DNA of 5,298 nucleotides from Candidatus Sabulitectum sp. (GTDB lineage Bacteria; Fermentibacterota; Fermentibacteria; Fermentibacterales; JCC-6), in NCBI GenBank assembly GCA_023136985.1, contig JAGLQD010000384.1, forward strand, positions 1 to 5,298, in the 5' to 3' direction. Positions 1-5,298 of this stretch are shown piece by piece (positions within the stretch are counted from its first letter, which is position 1; each line of letters begins with the position of its first letter). The position numbers and the translations under genes were made by a program. Below the pieces are notes generated by a model, which searched no databases, was not told the origin of the DNA, and saw only the letters and a list, made by a program, of their open reading frames with translations.

Positions 1-238
1 AGTTGCTTTTTTCTCTTCTGGGAGTGAATTTTCTTGCATAACTATCCTCATCAACTGCTTTCATCAGACTGTCTATCCAGCCGAAACAGATTGCTGTTTC
101 AACTGATGATTCGTAATCTATGCACTGCTTCCCAGTGTGTCTTTTCCAGAATACAAGCCAGATCCCTGAAAAAGTGTTGTGGTTTACTTCGAGCCACTTT
201 CTCCACTGTTCAGTCGTTTCCGCAAGAAATGTCTCCAT
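1..238 (-). CDS. YdeI/OmpD-associated (OmdA) family protein, N-terminal part, cut by window edge
   Basis: The frame runs from ATG at 238-236 to the left edge without a stop and gives 79 residues, so the C-terminal part (probably more than half, from typical family length) lies outside the window. The opening is typical of the OmdA / YdeI-OmpD-associated family. It has an E-Q-W-R-K-W-L-E-x-N-H segment (residues 10-20), then S-G-I-W-L-V-F-W-K-R (24-33), a Y-E-S-S-V-E-T-A-I-C-F-G-W-I-D-S block (42-57), and a D-E-D-S-Y-A-R-K-F-T-P-R-R block (63-75). The last two are the family's most recognisable signatures. The family is described as a bacteriocin-protection or OmpD-associated group, but its biochemical role is not settled and I assign none here. 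AGGAGT at 251-246 lies 7 bases before the ATG and supports this start. The gene follows the exported-protein gene on the same strand, with a terminator between them. How it is transcribed past that terminator is not clear; no convincing promoter fits in the short space. Confidence 0.85.
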   Translation of the reverse strand, partial: METFLAETTEQWRKWLEVNHNTFSGIWLVFWKRHTGKQCIDYESSVETAICFGWIDSLMKAVDEDSYARKFTPRREKSN

Positions 239-270
239 TATTACAACTCCTGATTAATTTGACTGAAAAT

Positions 271-306
271 AGCAAAAGGCTCCGGCATCTGCCAGAGCCT
301 TTTGTT
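271..306 (-). terminator. Rho-independent terminator, probably bidirectional
   Basis: The inverted repeat pairs 273-282 with 295-304 perfectly (10 bp: CAAAAGGCTC / GAGCCTTTTG). A G-T wobble and an A-T pair extend it outward to 271 and 306. Inside the main stem, after one C-A mismatch, GGC 284-286 pairs with GCC 291-293 around an ATCT loop. The T-run of the stem is followed by further T-rich sequence on the minus strand (CTATTTTC). It begins about 14 bases after the stop codon of the exported-protein gene (stop at 322-320), the expected place for that gene's terminator. The A and T flanks are nearly symmetric, so it could also stop transcription coming along the plus strand from the left. Confidence 0.85.
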
Positions 307-319
307 ACTCACATGAATA

Positions 320-1555
320 TTATTGCCAGATAAGTGATATCCGTTTTCTAAGTGAAACCTCCACAGCAGAATGATACCAGTCTGTTGGCCTTAGAATTTT
401 CTCATCCGGACAAACCAGGGAGCCCACATAGCTGGCATCGTCGTAAACGCGAATGATCTGTGCTGCTATCTCTGCGATATCACCATCAGAAGCAACTCCA
501 TTGGAGGTGGCTTTGTAAAACTGAACTGTTACTCTAATGGGAAATCTCTCGTCTCTCACAATGGGTAAACCATCAATTTCCCTGAAAGGTCCTTCAAGCT
601 CTCCGTGCCCGATAACTGCTGATTCTACATCAGAACTGCCTTCGAGCTGCGCACATTCAGAGACACAACCAACAGCCATGCTCATGTCATCGCAATCAAA
701 CCAGAGATCACGCCTTTCTTTTTGCCTGAGAGGTATCTGGATAAGCATCACCATGTTCATCCCCTCTTCCCCGGCAGCTTCCATGTGCTCTGCTGTGAGT
801 TCACTGAGGTTATCAGGGTTCTCAAGGAAGTCGGATATTCTGGATCCTGTAAGGCTTGCTCTTTCTCCGTCTTCATTAAAGTAAAGCCTCTGCCCCCAGG
901 AGTAGTAATCGGCATTGTATTCCGAACTGTTGTCTATGATAGTTGCACTGGTTCCCTCACGGGTGGCAAGTATTGCAAGTACTCCAGGACTTCCCTCGTA
1001 ACTCTGGTAGTTGTAAAGAACCGGATTGAATGTTGCGATCCCATCTTCTTCTATAGGAAGAAATACAGCCTGTGCACTCACAAGCACCACACTGTCTCTC
1101 TCTGCAAGAAGACTGCTTCCCCTTCCACTCCAGCTGTCTCCGTCGTGAAGGTAATCTCTGATGTTGTCTACATAGTCAGTAAGGTTTACAGGTTCAAGAT
1201 CATTTCCATTTTCATTTCCCGTGAGAAGAAAAAACTCGTCCGGATTCATATCTGCTGTAAGGTCATGAAAATTCGGGAACCTTATTACAGGCATACAGGT
1301 CAGCGTCTCGGAATCTCTGTCACCGTGATGAACCTGAATGGTCATGTCTGAGATATTTGGACCCCAGCAGGAGCCTTCATATCGCCCGGTGTCCTCCCAG
1401 GTCACATTTACAACATCAAGGCCGTAATGAGCTGCTGCCTCAGTTACCTTGTTGTTCCAGACCATTCCTGCCACATTGTTCACTGCTGATTCAAAAGATG
1501 CTGAGGCAAATGCAGCTACAGCTGCCAGGATAAGTACTGCTGTTGTGGTTTTCAT
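320..1555 (-). CDS. Exported protein of a conserved family of unknown function
   Basis: This protein of 411 residues has a classic Sec signal peptide: a lysine at position 2, a hydrophobic core rich in A, V, I and L (about residues 6-16), and a probable signal peptidase I site after A-S-A (17-19). There is no lipobox cysteine, so it should be released into the periplasm or medium. No further membrane segment is visible. I recognise its pattern from conserved hypothetical bacterial proteins but know no function or family name. Conserved-looking blocks are V-T-W-E-D-T-G-R-Y (51-59), G-P-N-I-S-D-M-T-I-Q-V (65-75), F-N-P-V-L-Y-N-Y-Q-S-Y-E-G (176-188), L-A-I-L-A-T-R-E-G-T-S (193-203), V-I-G-H-G near 315 and V-T-V-Q-F-Y-K-A-T-S-N-G-V (342-354). 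Six cysteines remain after processing (63, 87, 288, 297, 301, 382), which would allow three disulfides. The chain is acidic in the middle with a basic C-terminus. The ATG at 1555 is preferred to the GTG at 1558 because of ribosome-binding-site spacing. The upstream gap (1556-1694) shows no clear terminator; a CATAAT hexamer (about 1643-1648 on this strand) has only a poor -35 partner, so the promoter is undetermined. Confidence 0.85.
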   Translation of the reverse strand: MKTTTAVLILAAVAAFASASFESAVNNVAGMVWNNKVTEAAAHYGLDVVNVTWEDTGRYEGSCWGPNISDMTIQVHHGDRDSETLTCMPVIRFPNFHDLTADMNPDEFFLLTGNENGNDLEPVNLTDYVDNIRDYLHDGDSWSGRGSSLLAERDSVVLVSAQAVFLPIEEDGIATFNPVLYNYQSYEGSPGVLAILATREGTSATIIDNSSEYNADYYSWGQRLYFNEDGERASLTGSRISDFLENPDNLSELTAEHMEAAGEEGMNMVMLIQIPLRQKERRDLWFDCDDMSMAVGCVSECAQLEGSSDVESAVIGHGELEGPFREIDGLPIVRDERFPIRVTVQFYKATSNGVASDGDIAEIAAQIIRVYDDASYVGSLVCPDEKILRPTDWYHSAVEVSLRKRISLIWQ

Positions 1556-1560
1556 CACTG

Positions 1561-1567
1561 CTCCTCT
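1561..1567 (-). promoter_or_regulatory. Ribosome binding site that selects the ATG at 1555
   Basis: The minus strand reads AGAGGAG here. The gap is 5 bases to the ATG at 1555-1553 but only 2 bases to the in-frame GTG at 1558-1556. The ATG is therefore the likelier start of the exported protein, one residue shorter than the longest reading. Confidence 0.7.
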
Positions 1568-1694
1568 GTTGAGTGTTTACAGCCATGGTACAGATACAGA
1601 CGAATGTCTATTCCATTTGCCTGGGTTACGCTGAACACTTACTCGGGATTATGTTTTCTGAACCATTAGTTGGAATGCCAGGCAGCAGAAAGAA

Positions 1695-2582
1695 TCAACC
1701 AGATATGCAAACTTTGTTTCTACCGCTTTCCTTCGCTTCATACATGGCAGAATCTGCGGCTGAAACTAGTTTGTCTAAAGAGTCTTTTCCAGAAGAATCT
1801 GCCACTCCAAAACTTGCAGTCACTGAAAAACTGACCTTCTTAGCCCTGAATACAATTTTTTCAATCTGCTGACGATACCTGTCAGCTGCGACAAAGGCTT
1901 CCTGAACAGTGGAGTTCACCATTATTATGCCGAATTCCTCACCACCGTAACGACCTGCAATGTCACCACTTCGAATGGACTTCTTAAGTGTGTATGCGAC
2001 TTTTTCAAGCACATCATCGCCCACAGGGTGGCCATAGGTATCATTAACATTTTTGAATTTGTCTATATCTGACATTATGAACGAAAAGACGGTATTGCTT
2101 CTAAGCGAACGATCCCATTCCTGCTGAAGACGTTCCATCAATACTCTTCTGTTATAGATTTCAGTAAGTGAATCGACTTCACCATACATTAAAAGAAGAT
2201 CCTGCAGGCGTTTGGTTCTTAGAGCTGCTCTGACCCGGGCACGAAGTTCAAAGATATCAAAAGGTTTAGTGACATAATCGACGGCACCCAGATCAAGACC
2301 CTTAACTTTTTCGCTTACATCATCCGCAGCAGAAAGAAATATCACCGGAATATTGCAGAGCTCAGAATCAGACTTCAATTCTTCGCATACTTCATACCCG
2401 CTTTTGCCGGGCATTTGTACATCAAGAAGAATAAGATCAGGATTCTCTGCTCGAGCCTTCTCAAGGCCATCTGCACCATTTTCTGCAGAATGGATGATAT
2501 AGCCGTCTTTCTCTAACCTCAATCTGGCAATTGCAAGAGAGTCCACATCATCATCAATGATGAGAACCTTCATGGGTAGCAA
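1695..2582 (-). CDS. Response regulator with diguanylate cyclase output (REC-GGDEF, PleD-like)
   Basis: This cytoplasmic signalling protein of 295 residues should make cyclic di-GMP from two GTP when phosphorylated. The receiver domain (about 4-122) has the acidic pocket D10-D12, phosphoacceptor D54 in L-L-D-V-Q-M-P-G, switch residue S84 and K106 in the T-K-P-F motif. A short helical linker (about 118-135) leads to the GGDEF domain, which opens with D-S-L-T-x-x-Y-N-R-R (137-146). The catalytic core is intact. By comparison with PleD, D172 binds metal, N180 and D189 contact guanine, and the signature is G-G-E-E-F at 213-217 with metal ligand E215. An R-S-G-D inhibitory I-site (204-207) sits exactly five residues before the signature, so feedback inhibition by c-di-GMP is expected. 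There is no PAS, HAMP or EAL domain, and no histidine kinase partner in the window. The start is read as TTG at 2582 because the Shine-Dalgarno fits it; an ATG three codons in (2573) would give the commoner M-K-V-L-I-I-D-D-D opening. It begins 71 bases after the activase gene. Confidence 0.96.
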   Translation of the reverse strand: MLPMKVLIIDDDVDSLAIARLRLEKDGYIIHSAENGADGLEKARAENPDLILLDVQMPGKSGYEVCEELKSDSELCNIPVIFLSAADDVSEKVKGLDLGAVDYVTKPFDIFELRARVRAALRTKRLQDLLLMYGEVDSLTEIYNRRVLMERLQQEWDRSLRSNTVFSFIMSDIDKFKNVNDTYGHPVGDDVLEKVAYTLKKSIRSGDIAGRYGGEEFGIIMVNSTVQEAFVAADRYRQQIEKIVFRAKKVSFSVTASFGVADSSGKDSLDKLVSAADSAMYEAKESGRNKVCISG

Positions 2583-2588
2583 AAAAAT

Positions 2589-2596
2589 CTCCCTCC
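2589..2596 (-). promoter_or_regulatory. Strong ribosome binding site favouring a TTG start
   Basis: The minus strand reads GGAGGGAG. From the end of this box there are 6 bases to the TTG at 2582-2580 but 15 to the in-frame ATG at 2573-2571. Even counting from the earlier GGAGG, the spacings are 9 and 18. The normal window therefore fits TTG. A run of seven T lies between the box and the start. Confidence 0.65.
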
Positions 2597-2608
2597 GTTG
2601 CTAAGCAA

Positions 2609-2637
2609 ATGATAGCTAAAACGAAGGTACGGGTAAA
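2609..2637 (-). promoter_or_regulatory. Possible sigma70-type promoter for the REC-GGDEF gene
   Basis: On the minus strand TTTACC (2637-2632) and TATCAT (2614-2609) are separated by exactly 17 bases. These match the TTGACA and TATAAT consensus at 4 of 6 and 5 of 6 positions. Transcription would start near 2602, just upstream of the Shine-Dalgarno, giving a leader of about 20 bases. It would let the regulator be expressed independently of the dehydratase-activase pair. The match is modest and the organism's own consensus is unknown. Confidence 0.35.
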
Positions 2638-2653
2638 GGTGCTCATTATCCGC

Positions 2654-3415
2654 TCAGCGGGAAGCTGCGATTGCTGCTCCTAAAGCCCCTGTGATCCTGG
2701 GGTCAGGAGGTACGGATACCTCCAAACCAGTCTCTTCCATGATGGCTTCCACCACCCCGCGATTCATGGCGACTCCCCCGGTAAAAACCAGACGGGGAAT
2801 GATTCCATTTCTACCAGCCATTCCAAGGGTTCTTTTGGCTACTGAACGGAAAACACCCTTCAGGATGGTCGGAATAGGCGTTCCGCTTTGAAGAAGACCT
2901 ATCATCTCACTTTCTGCAAATACAGCACACATAGTACTGATCTCTACTGAATCGTGGTGATCTTTAACAACATCATGCATCCTGGATACATCAACTTCCA
3001 GCGAGTTCGATATCATTTCGATGAATTTGCCTGTACCTGCTGCACACCTGTCGTTCATACTGAAATCAACCGGTTTTCCTTTGCTGTCAAGTTCTATCAT
3101 TTTTGAATCCTGCCCGCCTATATCAATTACCGTTCTGGCGTCAGGAAAAAGATATGCAACTCCACCTGCATGACAGAGAATTTCGGAAAGGGTTCTATGG
3201 GCACCAACAAAGTAGTTTCTTCCGTAACCAGTTGCCACTGTTCTTTTTAGCTCATCTCTGGTTACATCTGCACTTGCAAGTACTCTTCCAAGCAGCTTAT
3301 CTGCATTCTCACATGGTTTGTGACCTGTGTCAGTTATGCCTGTCTCAATAATCTGAGCACCATCAAACAGTACAACCTCTATGCTTCTTGAACCTATGTC
3401 TACTCCACAATACAT
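2654..3415 (-). CDS. ATP-dependent [4Fe-4S] activase of the dehydratase / double-cubane protein (HgdC/YjiL family)
   Basis: This 253-residue protein has the usual length for the BadF/BadG/BcrA/BcrD/HgdC activase family, which belongs to the ASKHA fold. In the known systems a homodimer holds one [4Fe-4S] cluster at its interface and couples ATP hydrolysis to one-electron transfer into the partner. Motifs occur in order: phosphate-1 G-V-D-I-G-S (4-9), A-T-G-Y-G-R (61-66), phosphate-2 I-D-I-G-G-Q-D-S-K (97-105), N-D-R-C-A-A-G-T-G-K-F (121-131), M-C-A-V-F-A-E-S-E (162-170), adenosine motif F-T-G-G-V-A-M-N (211-218) and G-A-L-G-A-A near the end (243-248). C124 and C163 are the expected cluster ligands, two from each monomer. 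One oddity: the first loop reads G-S-R-S-I-E, with glutamate at 13 where HgdC and YjiL have lysine. The ATG shares its A with the TAA stop of the dehydratase gene, and a GGAG box 8 bases upstream lies inside that gene, so the two should be translationally coupled. The adjacent partner fits DCCP reductase best; a dehydratase or benzoyl-CoA-reductase type activator cannot be excluded. Confidence 0.95.
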   Translation of the reverse strand: MYCGVDIGSRSIEVVLFDGAQIIETGITDTGHKPCENADKLLGRVLASADVTRDELKRTVATGYGRNYFVGAHRTLSEILCHAGGVAYLFPDARTVIDIGGQDSKMIELDSKGKPVDFSMNDRCAAGTGKFIEMISNSLEVDVSRMHDVVKDHHDSVEISTMCAVFAESEMIGLLQSGTPIPTILKGVFRSVAKRTLGMAGRNGIIPRLVFTGGVAMNRGVVEAIMEETGLEVSVPPDPRITGALGAAIAASR

Positions 3416-5298
3416 TAAATCATCTCCAGCATGGTCTGAATTCGAATTAGAAGTCTTTCTCTATCACTGTTACTGTAATCAGTCTCAATCTTGAGGTAGG
3501 ATAATTCCAGATCATCTCTGACGAAATTGCCAACCTGATGAGCCTCTATGTTATATGTATGACATGCATGCCACACAAGATCAATTACACCGTCTGCACT
3601 GAAATCCGCTGCAAGCTTCCTGATTAGATCAAGACGGCCACTGTTGGGAGTCATACAGGAGCAGGAAATCTGGAAGTGTTTTCTCGCAATTGCCTCCAGT
3701 GGATCTCCCGACAGATGACCCTCAACAGGCAATAATGGTTTTAATCCGCTGCATGTCTCCTGGGCTACCACAACCCCACCGGCGCTTTCAACCAGCTCTA
3801 TAACCTTCAAGGTTCCTTCAGACATGGGACAGCCGGAAACAATTATCCTGGGGCAGTTCTCCCTTAGAGGAAAATTCCCGGAAGATTTTCTTTCAGAAGC
3901 CATCCTGATGAAACTGGAAAGCATTCTTTGATGGTGCTCAAGACCACTCACCCGGTACCTCAGTCTTGCAAGTTCCATTCCAGTAACAACAGAAGGATTC
4001 TCCGCTCCAAGATACATGGCTTTTCGCAAGAGATCTCTCTCTCTGTTCATCACCTCGATGGCATCTCTGAGTTTCTCATCGGTAACTGATGTTCCGAATG
4101 TTTTTTCCAGAGTTTCCTTTAGAGAGCGAACCTCATTAAGCCAGTGAAGCCAGGCCTGTTCTTCATTTACCTTCTGGGTCAGTTCAAGGATGTGCTGGGG
4201 TTTCTTGTCCGCAATAAGCTCATACATCTTTTTCTTGCCGTCACAGGTGGTTTCAGCCACAATTAGATCCGAAACCATGAAGAATGGACATCTTCCTGTA
4301 AGAATGTAACCAAAACTCGATTTGATCAGCGGGCATAGATTGGAAGGCAATACTGTTTCAGCAGCTGGGATTGTTCTTCTGTTAGCACCACAGAGACACA
4401 CAGGGTAAGCATCTGCGGCCATGATAAGGTCCCGGGGAGTGTATTCACAGTATATGCCCACAATGCCTTTCCCATGCCGTTTCATTGCTCTCACTGCATC
4501 AACCTCAATGGACATGGAATTCCTGAAGTAGTCTAAAATCACTTCCTCGCCTGTTTCAATCTCAACTGGAAGAACCGCGGAAGTAGCTTCTTCGGAAACT
4601 CGCCTTGATCTGATAAGCTCAATAAAACTCTGCATTCTACTCACAACCTGCTCATTAAGCCTGCCTGGACTGTATGGAACATCAAATGCAAGTACTGGGA
4701 TTCCAAGTTCTTCCTGAACAAGATCATGCAAAGCAGAAACATCCCAGGCACAATGGCTTGCTCCAAATATTCCCGACATTAGAATACCCTCTGCACGGTA
4801 TTTCTTCACATCTTCAATTATTCGTCTGACCCTTTCAGCAGGGCTGCAAACCAGCCTGTCGTCCATACAGTTCTCGGCTATAGCAGTAAGAGGGTCAGTA
4901 TCCTCACGCAGTGGTAAAAATGAATGGTTGATAAAATAATCAGTACCTGCGATACATCCACCCATATCCTCAAGAAGTGTAATTAGTGAAGCATCCGTGG
5001 AAGGATACATCCAGTAAACTCTGTATGGATTTTCTGTTTCAAGTGGCGATCTCTCTTCAGCCAGCCTTTCTTCCACCGTGTCCAGAAGACCTTGTATAAC
5101 GGCAAAACACTCAACAGGTTCACTGCATGTGTGTATTGTGATAAACTCTGCCAGATACATTTCCAGCCCGGGAAGAGGGGGACGATCGGCGGTATACACA
5201 AGGTCACGCAACCGGGAAACCATACCCCTGAGACGATTGAACATTGAAACACTGCCGCGAAGCATATCATCTGTACACTTTGTTCCAGTCAGCTTTTC
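3415..5298 (-). CDS. Tandem 2-hydroxyacyl-CoA dehydratase-family protein with a C-terminal double-cubane (YjiM/DCCP-like) domain; 5' end outside window
   Basis: Residues are numbered from the internal Met at 5265; eleven more in-frame codons are open to the edge. Residues 245-616 are a complete dehydratase-family domain very like E. coli YjiM and the double-cubane-cluster protein of Carboxydothermus. It has G-I-Y-C-E-Y-T-P (271 onward), V-C-L-C-G (289-293), L-P-S-N-L-C-P-L-I-K-S-S-F-G (306-319), G-R-C-P (324-327), E-T-T-C-D-G-K-K-K-M-Y-E (338-349), S-G-C-P (477-480), E-T-C-S-G (503-507), S-C-S-C-M-T-P-N (534-541), H-A-C-H-T-Y (566-571) and I-E-T-D-Y-S (593-598). In the studied DCCP an [8Fe-9S] cluster reduces small molecules such as acetylene; its natural substrate is unknown. 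Residues before about 222 match the C-terminal half of another such domain: A-E-G-I-L-M-S near 158-164, then G-I-P-V-L-A-F-D-V-P-Y-S (188-199) and a closing helix. The first visible codons already align to the family, so the start lies upstream and ATG 5265 is internal. A linker of about 20 residues joins the domains. Ordinary family members carry one domain of roughly 380-430 residues. Electrons should come from the coupled activase. Whether it is a reductase or a dehydratase cannot be decided from sequence. Confidence 0.92.
   Translation of the reverse strand, partial: EKLTGTKCTDDMLRGSVSMFNRLRGMVSRLRDLVYTADRPPLPGLEMYLAEFITIHTCSEPVECFAVIQGLLDTVEERLAEERSPLETENPYRVYWMYPSTDASLITLLEDMGGCIAGTDYFINHSFLPLREDTDPLTAIAENCMDDRLVCSPAERVRRIIEDVKKYRAEGILMSGIFGASHCAWDVSALHDLVQEELGIPVLAFDVPYSPGRLNEQVVSRMQSFIELIRSRRVSEEATSAVLPVEIETGEEVILDYFRNSMSIEVDAVRAMKRHGKGIVGIYCEYTPRDLIMAADAYPVCLCGANRRTIPAAETVLPSNLCPLIKSSFGYILTGRCPFFMVSDLIVAETTCDGKKKMYELIADKKPQHILELTQKVNEEQAWLHWLNEVRSLKETLEKTFGTSVTDEKLRDAIEVMNRERDLLRKAMYLGAENPSVVTGMELARLRYRVSGLEHHQRMLSSFIRMASERKSSGNFPLRENCPRIIVSGCPMSEGTLKVIELVESAGGVVVAQETCSGLKPLLPVEGHLSGDPLEAIARKHFQISCSCMTPNSGRLDLIRKLAADFSADGVIDLVWHACHTYNIEAHQVGNFVRDDLELSYLKIETDYSNSDRERLLIRIQTMLEMI
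3424..3427 (-). promoter_or_regulatory. Intragenic ribosome binding site and TAATG stop-start overlap
   Basis: GGAG on the minus strand lies in the last codons of the dehydratase-family gene, 8 bases before the activase ATG (3415-3413). The stop TAA (3417-3415) and the start ATG share the base at 3415. A ribosome finishing the first gene could restart directly on the second, which suits two proteins that work as one enzyme. Confidence 0.7.

Noticed and set aside
34..333. Open frame of 99 codons on the plus strand
   Set aside because: It overlaps the OmdA-family gene and runs through the terminator hairpin. The minus-strand product is clearly recognisable and this one is not.
722..1351. Open frame of 209 codons on the plus strand
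   Set aside because: It lies wholly opposite the exported-protein gene, which has a signal peptide, a ribosome binding site and patterned blocks. The translated product looks like no protein family and has no convincing ribosome binding site.
1590..1615. Short inverted repeat AGAC-GAAT-GTCT in the gap before the exported-protein gene
   Set aside because: Only four base pairs form and the flanks do not pair. It is too weak to call an operator, riboswitch or terminator.
1573..1872. Open frame of 99 codons on the plus strand crossing the gap between the regulator and the exported-protein gene
   Set aside because: Most of it is antisense to the GGDEF domain, it resembles no family, and no Shine-Dalgarno supports it.
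2601..2622. Possible hairpin built on GCTA / TAGC in the gap before the regulator gene
   Set aside because: A four-base stem with a nine-base loop is expected by chance, and it has no T-run for a terminator.
4983..5270. Open frame of 95 codons on the minus strand in another phase
   Set aside because: It is an out-of-phase shadow of the dehydratase-family gene, whose own frame matches the family throughout this stretch.

Overview
The window reads as a piece of the chromosome of an anaerobic bacterium. The main reason is the gene pair at the right: a double-cubane / 2-hydroxyacyl-CoA dehydratase-type iron-sulfur protein and its ATP-driven [4Fe-4S] activase, a system that works with oxygen-sensitive low-potential electrons. 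Base composition looks moderate (judged by eye, not counted). No rRNA, tRNA, mobile element or CRISPR is present to fix the taxonomy, so I do not name a phylum. Every gene I can support lies on the minus strand, so transcription runs right to left.

Layout in the direction of transcription. (1) 5298-3415: a long dehydratase-family protein whose reading frame is open to the window edge, so its start lies outside. The visible part holds the C-terminal half of one dehydratase domain fused to a complete second domain that closely resembles YjiM/DCCP. (2) 3415-2654: the activase, whose ATG shares one base with the stop of the previous gene (TAATG). (3) 2582-1695: a PleD-like response regulator with a diguanylate cyclase domain. 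It has a strong Shine-Dalgarno that favours a TTG start, and a possible promoter of its own. (4) 1555-320: an exported protein of a conserved family of unknown function. (5) A strong hairpin terminator at 271-306. (6) 238-1: the N-terminal part of a YdeI/OmpD-associated (OmdA) family protein, cut by the left edge.

How the genes fit together. Genes 1 and 2 form a functional unit: by analogy with HgdC and the DCCP reductase, the activase dimer would use ATP hydrolysis to push an electron into the cluster of the dehydratase-type partner. The substrate cannot be read from the sequence. The diguanylate cyclase and the exported protein are in the same orientation and may be partly co-transcribed, but nothing ties them to the redox pair. 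The OmdA gene is separated from the rest by the terminator.

The most notable point is the tandem dehydratase architecture. The first 24 codons at the right edge align without gaps to residues 387-410 of the same chain. This shows an internal domain repeat and also shows that the ATG at 5265 is not the true start. The cysteine sets of the two repeats differ.
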